A stretch of DNA of 64,000 bases from Absidia repens. Taxonomy: Eukaryota > Mucoromycota > Mucoromycetes > Mucorales > Cunninghamellaceae. The stretch covers positions 992,001-1,056,000 of the forward strand of contig MCGE01000009.1 of NCBI GenBank assembly GCA_002105175.1, given 5' to 3'. Under the pieces are notes generated by a model. It was not told the origin of the DNA. It was given only the letters and a program-made list of their open reading frames with translations, and did no database searches. The translations under genes and the position numbers were made by a program. Numbering within the stretch: position 1 is the first letter of the stretch; every line of letters begins with the position of its first letter. Shown here in pieces: positions 11,763-21,742 of the stretch.

Positions 11763-12680
11763 CGAGGATGATTCATAAATAAAGAAAAAAGGATGATAAT
11801 TATTGTATGTGTATAGAATATAAAGGCAAAATGGGGAGGGACAAAAAAAAAAAAGAGAAAAATGATGAAAGGAAACGCAGTAAAATATGTGTGCCTCAAG
11901 TCAATTGAAACCATCGTGAGCCGTTGCTTTTTCAATAGTAACCGGACAATCCCTCACCTGTTGCGTCTACCTATCATACTTGATTAACCATCACTGCTCA
12001 TAAATGTTTCTCCGAACTGTTCACATGGAACGGCAATTAATGTGGAAGCTCTTCCCCTATAAAATAATAATAATAATAATAGATATTAGCAGACTCAAGA
12101 CCGGGAAAGTGTGGTTACAGTAGCTAAAGATAAATCAGAATTTACTTCTAGGAACAGTCGAAGGTATCAATCAAGTAGAATCAAAGAAGTACATATTATC
12201 CTAATTGATAGCTTGGACAGACTAAGAAAATAACCAAGTTGGGCATACAATTTAAATTGAGGTGGAAGAACCTTGAGATAATAATATGTAAATTCATATT
12301 TCTACAAAACCCCCATTCTATATCAAATGACTTGAACTGTGGATGCATGTAGAGAGCCAAAGGCGAAAAATATGGAAATTCCAGACATTTTTGGATGCTG
12401 GTCCAAAAACCCCAACTGTGTAGGCTCGCAAATGGTCTACAACGTATCATTTCTTCCGCCCATTTTAGGCGAAGTATGCCCAAATATAATTGTTTGCAAA
12501 TACTTTCTTGTATAAATCTTGGCTGGAAACTTTCAGGGATACCAAGTTGAAAAATAATAATTTAATGAAATCACGATACATCGTTGTGGAAGTGGTATTA
12601 CAGCGTAAATTATTAAATATATAAAATGAGTTATTCGCCCTTGAACACACAATGCGCAGCCAGTAGCAAACACTCACTTT

Positions 12681-12715
<35 letters not shown>

Positions 12716-12989
12716 TCATGGCATTTAGCAGACACTTTAGGTAAAAAAGGGGATATTAATACAAAGGACACACGTTGATTATGCAGGTAATATAGTTATA
12801 GATACCATATCTCATACGTCTACCATGATAGCTATAATACGATGGAACTGAGAGCTTAAGGTACAGCGATTCTATTCGGGAAAACCTTATTTTGATAATC
12901 GGAATTTAAAAAGCATCCAGTAAAAAAAAAAGGATTGACTCCAATTTTTTTTTTTATTTTTCTTTCTTCTCCATTCATCACAACTTGAC
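11763..12989. other. Intergenic, no recognisable gene
   Basis: Holds the kelch promoter, an A-run of about 35 at ~12680-12714, and several short open frames on the minus strand (~12196-12720) with no family features. Low-GC throughout. No gene called. Confidence 0.4.
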
Positions 12990-13489
12990 ATGGCGGCCCG
13001 GTTCACTTTAGCCAGTGGCCTTACGAATAACAAGTACTGCAACTACATTGCAAGTTTTTCAGTACGATCGCTATCTACGTTGGCCTTGCTGACCGTCACC
13101 ATCAGTCTTTGTTTTATTTATTCGTCAAGTGGACCCAATTACCTTACATCTAATATGGATGGCTTCCTCTTTGCTCAAAACAAAACTCATCTTCTTTCCA
13201 CTGCTAAATATGACTGTCTATATTGTGAACGACCGCCCATATATGGCTATACACAAGAACAGCTGTTTGATGCTTGCTTGGACAGTGGGGTGGTACCTGA
13301 ATACTATATGTCAATCATCTTACCCAGTCGACCTGTGGAATATTCGGCTGAACATTATACTCGTCTTCAAAATACAATTGATAGCACTTTTTTATTGGCT
13401 GAAAAATCCAAAACGTTAATGGAACTTGTTCTGGTGGAGTGGAATCCTGAACCTCAACGACGACCTCTTCGTGATACTTATAGGTAAAG

Positions 13490-13521
<32 letters not shown>

Positions 13522-14491
13522 TGGTGCAGCTATTATAGCGGATCATCCTCGTCTGACTTTTTGTTTCTTTCTTTACATTAGATTTCGACGGTCCGATTAT
13601 TTGACATACCGTATCATCACTGTGCCAAGAAAAATTCACCAATCTCTTCAACAACCTGAACGTGCAGCTATGTATGAATATGAAGCCAAGAACGTCGGCA
13701 TCCGTTTTGCTCGTGGGGAATTTGTTTTAACTGTCAACAATGGTAATACAAAACTATGGATGTCTTGGCCCTTATTACTGACACTCCGTTTTTTTATGTG
13801 TGTGTGTGTGCTGATTTCGAAAATAGATGTTATTTGGACTCCCAACATGATTAATGCAATCGCATCAAGATCTTGGCGAAAGGGAATGTTTTATACTCAG
13901 TCTCAAAACACCACTTCAATTAGGTAAGTAGCTAATCAAATGCTATGGTATTTCCTCATTCGATTTCTCACATTCTCCATTTTTGCTCTATATAGTGCGG
14001 AAAGTGACCCATTGGCAGTACAAATTCCAAACTTTTCGACGGATGACGAATTAAACAGGGTTTGCGGTCACCACAATAATTTTGCCAAGGGCAGCTTCAA
14101 AATGGGCAATCTGGTGGACATGGATACTGAAAACTATTCAAAGATGACTCGAAATGCGGGCGATTTTACGTTGGCGGACCGGGAATCATGGAGATTGACA
14201 AAAGGATATCGAGAAACAGGTGCAACAACTGGAGCGGATACAGAATTGCTACTGACTGCTGCTTGGACGCTAGATCTACCTATTGCATTCCAACCTACCA
14301 CTACATTCAACTGCCATCAACAACTACGATCTGTACAAAATACGTCTCTCGATACTAATGTGGATATTGATGGACTAAAGAACAAGAAGGTGTCCTACAT
14401 GAACAAATCTGATCAATGGGGATTACAAGGAAGGGATCTATACAAGGAAGGCGTTCAATGTGAAGTATTCCGTGGCGGTTTGGGAATGTAG
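12990..14491 (+). CDS. Type II membrane protein, putative GT-A-type glycosyltransferase
   Basis: Four exons, 12990-13483, 13582-13742, 13827-13923 and 13996-14491, give 415 aa; frames close. There is a short cytosolic N terminus, one hydrophobic anchor (residues ~30-46) and a long lumenal part, the topology of a Golgi enzyme. The segment AKNVGIRFARGEFVLTVNNDVIWTPNMINAI resembles the GT2-like motif in which a processed sugar-nucleotide domain ends in an acidic metal site. An IILPSRP stretch precedes it, like the first beta strand of that fold. Donor, acceptor and family are not assignable by eye. AATAAA at 14744-14749 is a likely polyadenylation signal. The second intron holds a TA repeat. Function inferred, moderate confidence. 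Confidence 0.8.
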
Positions 14492-15122
14492 ACTGGCTCT
14501 ACTTCTTATTAGCATATATGTAGTATTTAGTTTTATTTTAGTGTTTTTAGTTTATTCTTTTTTACTTTTATTATTTGGATTTATTTACTGATCTCATACC
14601 TCCATCGTTTTTTTTTTTTTTTTTTATTATTATTATTATATATTATTATTATTTCATTCATCTTCCTTCCTTCCCCCACCACATCCCATCATTGTTTTGA
14701 TCGTTGACGTTTTGTTTTATTTTTACGCACACAAATTTTACATAATAAAATTATATTTTTCAAAACTGACTATATTCCTGACTTTTATCGAAATACAGAT
14801 ATATGTGTTGTAGGTCTCATCTTGGCAATATAATTACACTCACCCATCATCACAACCCACGCTAATATCCTGTCATCATACATCATACAATCAGCTTGAG
14901 TGATCAGTCCCGTGCAATCATATAAACTCGGCTCCAATAATAATCACACAGCCATTTCTGCACAACCTATTCCTCTCCTCCAAATATAACAAAATCATCA
15001 CCACCCAATCATCATCAACGTCATCATCAAAAAATATCCACAATCATTGAAAAAAAGACAGAAGACATATCGATAAATAATAATAATAATAAAAAGTCAT
15101 TTATTTCAAATATCATACTAGT
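14492..15122. other. Convergent 3' flanks
   Basis: Intergenic between the glycosyltransferase-like gene (+) and BET1 (-). A T-run occurs at ~14609-14625, TTATTA repeats follow, and CATCA-rich sequence lies at 14830-15040. No gene. Confidence 0.45.
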
Positions 15123-15802
15123 CTACAGGCCATCTTGATCCGGTGAAGAGGAGGACCATGATATCAAACCTGATCCATAATACAAAACAAAAAACAACAC
15201 CAAGGCGATGCTCACATAGAAGCACATTTGCCGTTGATGTCTTTTGGATACCATACGATTCATTCTCCCAAACGAATTTTGTAAATTGGTGCCAAATCCA
15301 TCAAATATCCCATTCTGTATAAATAAATAAAAAAATATTGTCAATATACCAGAAACCCAGTGAAGTCCATATACCATAATAAGTGTCTTATCCCTTACCG
15401 ATTCATTCAATAGCCGATCCTGGTCATTGACATCTTGATGAATATCGATTGTGATCTATATATAAATGATAAACCTCGCCAAGTTAGTCCATATAGAAAT
15501 ATTCACCTTGCCAGTAAGACAACTCTAGTCGAGGAGGTGTCATCTTTGTTACATACGTTTTTCAAAGCAGATATTTTGGACCCGAGTTCATTCATTCGTA
15601 CATCGTTTTGTTGTTCGAACACATATCCGCCATCCTTTCGACTTGACCCACCACCACTACCTGAACTTGCCCTACATGTCCATCCGAGTAAAGAAAGAAC
15701 AAAAAAAGTACATATAAAGCATATTCAGTTGTCAGTCGTAATACAATACCAGAGTGCATGTAAATATAAAATATATTCGGAAATATATTGTTGTACTTAC
15801 AT
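15123..15802 (-). CDS. BET1: Bet1-type Golgi/ER v-SNARE
   Basis: Coding exons are 15802-15801 (2 nt of the ATG), 15671-15557, 15455-15399 and 15314-15123, total 121 aa. Human Bet1 is 118. The order is a Gly/Ser-rich N terminus, then the Qc-SNARE heptads (YVFEQQNDVRMNELGSKISALKN, ITIDIHQDVNDQDRLLNE, GFGTNLQNSFGRMNRMV), then a C-terminal membrane anchor (MCFYVSIALVLFFVLYYGSGLI) with a short hydrophilic end. It acts in vesicle fusion between ER and Golgi. The start is odd: the only in-frame Met giving the full SNARE is AT|G, split by a canonical intron (ATCAAT|GTAAGT to TGTAG|GGC). Otherwise the first in-frame ATG lies within the SNARE helix. A TTCAAA-n-CCCG-like motif lies at 15901-15911. Confidence 0.87.
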
Positions 15803-16332
15803 TGATGTGCGTATCGAATAAGAAAAGAAAAGGGGAGGGGGAGAGACAACTTCACCACTTTCGTCGTCAAAACGAACCCTTTTTCATTGCCGGAGATGGT
15901 TTAAAATCCCGATATTATAATGAAAGTTTGGTTTTTGAATTGGGACACTCCCACTTCGCACGACCATACCAAGCTGTTGTTTTTTTTTTACAAAAAAAAA
16001 AGAGGACTATTACGGGAGCGCAGGAGTTACGTATACACACAACTTCTTTTTTTCCTACATTCACATGCACATATATACCAATGATAAGGAGCAATTATAT
16101 GAAATAGCCGGAATATTGTCCTCAGATGAGGCAGATACACCAACCGGACCTTCAGTGAGGAGTTTCTTTTACATCACCTAAAACCACAGCATGACACATT
16201 ATAAACTATTGAACTTCAATACAGATAAACAGAGCATAGATTAAACTAAAAGAGTAAAATATTCTTTGGGGAGTGAGAAGTTATTCTATAGTGATGGGAG
16301 GGTAAAAATCGCAAACCAAGAGAAGAAAAAAC
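15803..16332. other. BET1 upstream region
   Basis: About 530 bp with no gene. TTAAAATCCCG at 15901-15911 resembles the recurrent promoter motif. A short T-run followed by an A-run (15979-16002) could fold into a hairpin. Confidence 0.4.
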
Positions 16333-16351
16333 TTCAAATCCCGCCCACGTG
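16333..16351 (+). promoter_or_regulatory. TTCAAATCCCGCC plus CACGTG at the R1 edge
   Basis: TTCAAATCCCGCCCACGTG. The first part matches the motif seen upstream of single-copy genes here; CACGTG is a palindromic E-box. The same combination is at 31225-31243 on the other strand. A promoter role is inferred. Confidence 0.4.
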
Positions 16352-16678
16352 AAAATTTTAATTTTCTCTTAGTTTTATTTTTTCGCCCTCTCTCTCTCTT
16401 TCCATTAATTTTTTTTTTTTTTGCTCATCAATATACCTTTTCGAGGTTATGGTGAACTTGGATTAGTGTCAGGTCTAGTTTAGAAGGGGTTTCAGCTCAG
16501 GGATTACAACATGCATGGGGAAACCCTTTCATTTTGGAATCAGGATTTAGAACCACCTTTAGTTGGCTAATTGTAGTCTCCCATTAGTTTAGTTTAGTGT
16601 TAGTTTGTCCATAACTTGTATCCACAATATGAATAAAATATATCTTGTTTAACTTGCCTCAATGAACACTGTCCCATT

Positions 16679-16679
<1 letters not shown>

Positions 16680-16766
<87 letters not shown>

Positions 16767-16767
16767 A
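16680..16767. repeat. (TC)n microsatellite
   Basis: Roughly 40 TC units with one interruption near the 3' end, sitting inside repeat R1. Confidence 0.95.
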
Positions 16768-17120
16768 TGATTTGTGCAATAGATCCCTGTTTACTGCCAA
16801 CATACACACCCTTTTTATTAGTGTTGACCGTTGTTGTACTTCAATAAAAGATATATTTTTGTAGTTTTTCCCATTCATTGTATAGTATATTAGATTATTT
16901 TGTACCATTGTCGCTCTAGATTAGTGTTGACCATTCCTCAGATATCCCGCTAGTCTTTCTCATTCTACCTCAACTAGATCCCGTGTTACAGCGAATGATC
17001 CTGTACCTCTAGCTTAACGTTGACAAACGCGTTTCAATAAAATATTTCTTTTTATTTAACATCGGCTGACCCAACATATAGTACACAGTGGCGCTGATGT
17101 AGCTGTTTTGATAGTGTCCC

Positions 17121-17880
17121 ATTCAACTGGCTAGTTTCTTTTAGACAAATGTGTCGGTATGTAATATCCCACACCGGCTTTCTAGCGCACATACCTTCAC
17201 TACTCTTTTCCCAGAACCCTCCAGCAACTTGTTTGAAATTCTAGGTCACGTAATATGAAACATGGGTCTGTTCCCTCGTCACTATTCATATTAATTACAA
17301 CTAGGTTGTGCTGCCAGCATTGTTTCCTCTAGAAAACATAATATTTTCACCTTGGTGCACATATAAAAAACTGGCAACTGTTATAGACAAAGATCCCGCA
17401 AATCACCGATGTCTTTGCTACCGACATTCATTTTAATATCTAGATCCTATACGGGAGCAGTACCCTTTCGCATACTATATAGGATGCTGTATTTTTGTTT
17501 ATGGTGCCATGCCGCTATATCTCGCTTATATTTTTGTGCTTATTTTGTATATATTAGCGATACATCACTCTTCCCCTTTTTTTTCTACAATTTACACCAA
17601 TATACCGTCGTTTCCCTTCTCAGTGCCTCTTCGGTATTCTTTTTGTTTTTTCTGAATTTGCATTGACCACATCGTCATCTCTTATTGGCCATCGTCCAGG
17701 CATCATCATTTTTTTCATTTTTTTTTTTTTATTTTGATTTTACCAATCTCCGCATACTGTGACGTCGGGCGGGGCTGTCAATTTTTTTTTTTTTTTTTTC
17801 GAGGGAAGGGGCAAATTTGTTTTTCGGAAACCCATTTATTCTTTCTTCTACCCCTCTCCCTTTTTGACTCGTTAGAAATC
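17121..17880. other. ATP7 upstream region
   Basis: No gene. A T-run occurs at ~17718-17730. TGACGTC (17760-17766, a CRE/ATF-type site) directly abuts GGGCGGGGC, and a second T-run lies at 17782-17800. Together these look like a promoter ~80-120 bp before the ATP7 start. Confidence 0.5.
17760..17775. promoter_or_regulatory. TGACGTC (CRE-like) and GC box upstream of ATP7
   Basis: TGACGTC followed immediately by GGGCGGGGC, 105-121 bp before the ATP7 ATG. TGACGTC is the bZIP ATF/CREB half-palindrome. Function is inferred from position. Confidence 0.45.
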
Positions 17881-18644
17881 ATGATGGCCTCTACTGTACG
17901 CACTGCTGCTAAGCAATTGGACTGGTCCAAGCTTTCAGCCTCTCTTCCCCAAGAAACTGTTGCTTCTTTACAAGCCTTCCGTAAGCGCAATGACGAAGTC
18001 AAGCGTGTGTTGAATGAATTGCAAGCTCAATCTACCACTGTCGACTTTGCCCATTACCGCAAGGTGTTGAAGAACCAATCCATCATTGACTCTGCTGAAA
18101 AGGCTGTCCAAGGTTTCAAGCCCGTTGCCTACAACCTTGATGGTCAACTCAAGGCTATTGATCAATTCGAAGCCAAGGCTGTAAGTCACATCCAAAAAAA
18201 AAAAAACATACCAGGGGGTGTGGTGATGATGATGCAGTTTATTGACCTTGTCTTTCCTTTTTTTTTTGGCTATACAGGTTGAAAAGGCCAAGACCACTGT
18301 TCAACAAATTGATGTCGAACTCAAGGATCTCCATGCCACTCTCAGCAACATTGAAGGTTCCCGACCTCTTGACCAACTCACTGTAAGACCAGGCTACCCC
18401 CTTCCCCCCTCCCTTTCAACGCAATATACCTTAATTCTCCCGCCACGCCACTGCCGATGACACATTCAATCCGACTCACCTCTTTCTTTATTTTATTTTA
18501 TTTATTTATTTTTGCACCTTCTAGGTTGATGATATCATTGCTGCTAACCCCAAGGTCAACAAGAATGTCGAAGATATGCTCCAAAAGGGTCAATTCACCG
18601 TCCCTGGTTACAAGGAAAAGTTCGGCGATATGTCTTACTTCTAA
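17881..18644 (+). CDS. ATP7: F1Fo ATP synthase subunit d (peripheral stalk)
   Basis: Three exons, 17881-18180, 18278-18382 and 18525-18644, all phase 0, give 174 aa, the same length as yeast Atp7. Recognisable blocks are the N-terminal RTAAKQLDWSKLSASLP, RKRNDEVKRVLNELQAQ, the VDFAHYRKVLKNQSIIDSAEKAV segment and the C-terminal VPGYKEKFGDMSYF. It is a mitochondrial matrix-side stalk subunit linking F1 to Fo. Two adjacent ATGs (17881, 17884) open the frame; either may be used. Codon use is strongly biased to C-ending and AAG codons, as expected for a highly expressed gene. AATAAA at 18726-18731. Confidence 0.95.
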
Positions 18645-19093
18645 TGGTAGTGCGCTTCTTATCAAGGATTGGTCATGTCAGCTCTCGTTTTAGATTAGAT
18701 TTGCTTAGCTTTTGTATTATTACATAATAAAAACATCCCCCACCTCTTTTATTTGACTATATTATATGATTATTGTATCTATTGATGATGATTTTGAGTA
18801 TGAAGTATTGATGGTTGTGGCTGTACGATCATTACGAACAATGATGGTGATGATTTATGCAATAGGATTGCGTGCGTGTGTGTCCTGGCAAAGGTCGAAA
18901 TAAATAAATAAATGAATAAAGCAATATTTGTATACATATGATGCTCAAAATATATAACAGCATATAAAAAAGATTGTTTTATTTGTATAGTGATATCAAT
19001 ATGACAAATGATACGGTAGGGAAAACAACACAACTACTAATGGGGTGACGTATACTAAATGATGGAAGGGTACAATGAATAAACTAAAGTGCA
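18645..19093. other. Convergent 3' flanks
   Basis: Between ATP7 (+) and the BAR-SH3 gene (-). Holds the ATP7 polyadenylation signal and AT-rich sequence; an AAATAAATAAAT tract at ~18898 is part of it. No gene. Confidence 0.45.
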
Positions 19094-20398
19094 CTATCTA
19101 TTGTGTTCGTGGAAGCAATTGTTGCAATGTCCTTTCTTGAATAAGTTGGCGCTATAATCATCACATCCACATTCTTTGCAATTAGCAACCAGGGGCGTTT
19201 CTACATTTTGAGAGAGGATTGGTACTATTTTGATTCGTGAAGAAGGAGGAGGTGGTGGTAACGTCTTTGTTCTTGTTGAAGATACTGGATTGTTGGATGG
19301 AGTGAAACTATGTGATGGAGGAGGTGGTGGTGGCGAAAGAGGAGTTGCATGCGTTGATTCACGGCTGGCAAGATTGGTTTCGATTAAGGATGGTCGTGTC
19401 AGGGGTGTGGGTGATGTTCCTCTTCTAGATGGTACGTTGGTTGGTTTGGATCGAAAGGCGGGTGTGGAAGGCAGTATACTAGATGATGATGATGCTGAGG
19501 TTGGCGTATCGTTGAATGGTGATGCGTCCTGTTGAATCTGCATATAGTCCACGTTCCCATGCCTAGTTTCTTCTTGTTGTTCCTGGAGAATGTACTTTTT
19601 CATCACATGTGGAGGTCGAGTAGGCATAGTAGGAGGTGCTAACATGATATCTTCTGTATAGTTGACTGGAAAGATCCCTTTGCGCTTTGGTTCGATTTGT
19701 TCCATTTCACCCATCCACCATCCTTCATCCATTGGTTCAATCACAGTAATCACATCACCGATATTGAATGATAACTCGTCCGTAGCATTCCCTTGGAAAT
19801 TGAATATTGCCTTTCGATGACTTTTGGAGGTTGCGCTAGCTATAATAAACAATGCTTATCAACTTACTTTGCAGTTGTTTTTTTTAAAAAAAATACTTAC
19901 ATTCCCTTCGTGGCACAACCGGAGGAGGTGTTTGTTTGGTGGGTGATGACACTTTCCGATGCTGCAATTGAGCGACATTGTTGTAAACTGAAGCTGAAGG
20001 GTTGCTCGGCAAACGACGAAGTCTATTGATACTGTCAATGCTTGGTTTTCGGCCACCAGCGGGATGTTGGCTGGATTTAAGAGTAGTGTCCGGTGCAGGA
20101 AAAGGTTCATTGAAGGAATCATCAGAGTCGTAACGGTTATTTGTTGGTGTCAATAGAGAATGGGTCGAGTCATTAGCGAAGAACCGAGTAGTAAGTGTCG
20201 TGACTGAGCAAACTTCAGGGTTTGGCATATGGTCTCGTAGTTCGTTGATTAATTCCACACATCGTTGATAATAAGCCAGCTGTGCTTCCATAAGCTGAGA
20301 TAACGCCTTGCAATGGTCAAACTACAGTATTCGAAAAATAAATCAGTTAGTCATCTATTTACCTTGTCTCCCTCCTCGTCCCCGCCCCCTTCCCCCTC

Positions 20399-20432
<34 letters not shown>

Positions 20433-21091
20433 GTAAAATACTTCCTTCATATTCCTGTAAAATGATCATTTTTTGTATAACATCAGATTCCGATTCACCA
20501 TATTTGGTTTTGGCAGTTTGCATTTCTAGTTCCCATTCTGGTTTTTCCTTTTTTGATTTCTGTAGTCTAGTCAATTTTGCATCATAGTCCAATCGCTTTG
20601 ATTCCAGTTTCTTCTTCAGAGTATCATAGTCCTTGTAATGTTGTAATCCTTGTTTCAATACATCCATGTATTCACATTTTATAGTATTGGCAAAATCATC
20701 TTGAAGTAAGGCAATACGAGCTTCTGTTTGACCAAGATTAATCAATGCAGCACCTAACCAAATATAATTAACTCTTTTTGTGCAAGCTACTGTTTATCTT
20801 TTTCTTTTTTTTTTCTTGTGCATAGCTTACCTAAAGGGTTGTCATCAGGGAAAGTTGAGCCATGGCTGATCCAACAACTTGCCAGAGACTCCCAAGGTAA
20901 ACATTTAGTTTTCGCATCATCAACTGACGGTTTCTTTTTCGATAGTTGACCATATACTTGTTCAGTAGCTTCGTGCACCTTTTCAAACCCGGTCCGTTTT
21001 TTTTCTGTATCTTCTTCGAGTTGCTGGAAACCACCTGTTTGTAAGGTAGCCTTTGCCGCACCAAGTCTTTCACCAGTCCACTATGAAATAA

Positions 21092-21122
<31 letters not shown>

Positions 21123-21457
21123 GTGTCGTTAGCATCATATTTAGTTCCCTTTGATATTGCTCTGTGACTCAAACAAGACTAGCACTGACAAAATGAATGG
21201 GTTTAAAATAAATCAAGGGGTAGGATTGTAGTTATCAGTGAAAAAATGATCCAAGTTGAAAAACGACAATAAGCAAGACTCATAGTAGAGTCATTGTCAA
21301 ATCCATTCGGCAGTAGTTCCACTGATAATACATACCTCCACCAACATCTCTCACTTAAAGCTATTTTACCTCCATACATTGTTATGCTATTTGGTCGTTA
21401 TTTGAGTAACATATACTTTACATTTACCTGTTTGAATTTACCGAAGTTTTTTAACAT
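19094..21457 (-). CDS. BAR domain-SH3 adaptor with C-terminal Cys-rich motif
   Basis: Exons are 21457-21428, 21080-20831, 20753-20442, a short exon ending at 20363, 20321-19901 and 19839-19094. Total ~587-594 aa, depending on the short exon, which must be 2 mod 3 in length (26 nt or 5 nt fit). The BAR domain spans residues ~1-235 (MLKNFGKFKQ joined to WTGERLGAAKATLQT, then FPDDNPLG joined to AALINLGQTEARIALLQDDF). The SH3 domain is at ~350-410 (KAIFNFQGNATDELSFNIGDVITVI, then GWWMGE, then GIFPVNY). A proline-rich linker follows. The last ~25 residues hold C-x2-C-x-C and C-x2-C in a possible zinc site. It resembles fungal BAR-SH3 proteins of endocytosis or actin. The second intron in from each A-run is unusually purine-rich on the coding strand. 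Confidence 0.85.
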
Positions 21458-21742
21458 GCTTTGAGAAAAAAATAAGTATAAGTAAGGATTATAAGAGTAT
21501 AAAGTGGGATTTTTAGAAAAGGAATAGTGGAATTAAAAAGAAAGGAAAAAGGATAAAAGAAGAGAAGTGTAAAAAATACATTGGGAGGGCATTTTGACTT
21601 TTAGAAAATTGAAACCCCGTTTTTGTCTTTGGCTGTATATTCAACTTCGACTCAGAAACTTTTTTCGTTTCTTTTTCTTTTTTTCTTTTTCTCTCTTCTT
21701 CTTTACTGTTTTGTGTATTTATTGACTTTATCCAACTATATC
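21458..21742. promoter_or_regulatory. Divergent promoter BAR-SH3 / VPH1
   Basis: 285 bp between two divergent start codons. Contains TTGAAACCCCG at 21609-21619 and, on the VPH1 side, a T/C-rich leader (21660-21712) typical of transcript starts in this window. Shared control is possible but not shown. Confidence 0.55.
21609..21619 (+). promoter_or_regulatory. TTGAAACCCCG motif upstream of VPH1
   Basis: One-mismatch relative of TTCAAACCCCG, 124-134 bp before the VPH1 ATG. Role inferred from recurrence. Confidence 0.4.

Larger units (their letters stand above)
16333..17120 (+). repeat. Dispersed repeat R1, copy a (most complete)
   Basis: Begins with TTCAAATCCCGCCCACGTG (16333-16351). A T/C-rich tract follows, then the conserved core with AAACCCTTTCATTTTGGA (16521-16538), a TTAGTTTAGTTTAGTGTTAG tail and GAATAAAATATATCTTG. 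Next is a (TC)n microsatellite (~16680-16767) and an outer module containing TGTGCAATAGATCC, TTCAATAAAAGATAT, AGCGAATGATCC and TTTCAATAAAATAT. The same blocks occur in reverse complement at 30610-31243 and 60740-61320. The exact right edge is uncertain. Confidence 0.75.

Noticed and set aside
12196..12719. Two minus-strand frames of 84-95 codons
   Set aside because: The second begins in an A/T run; no motifs; surrounding sequence lacks introns that would extend them.
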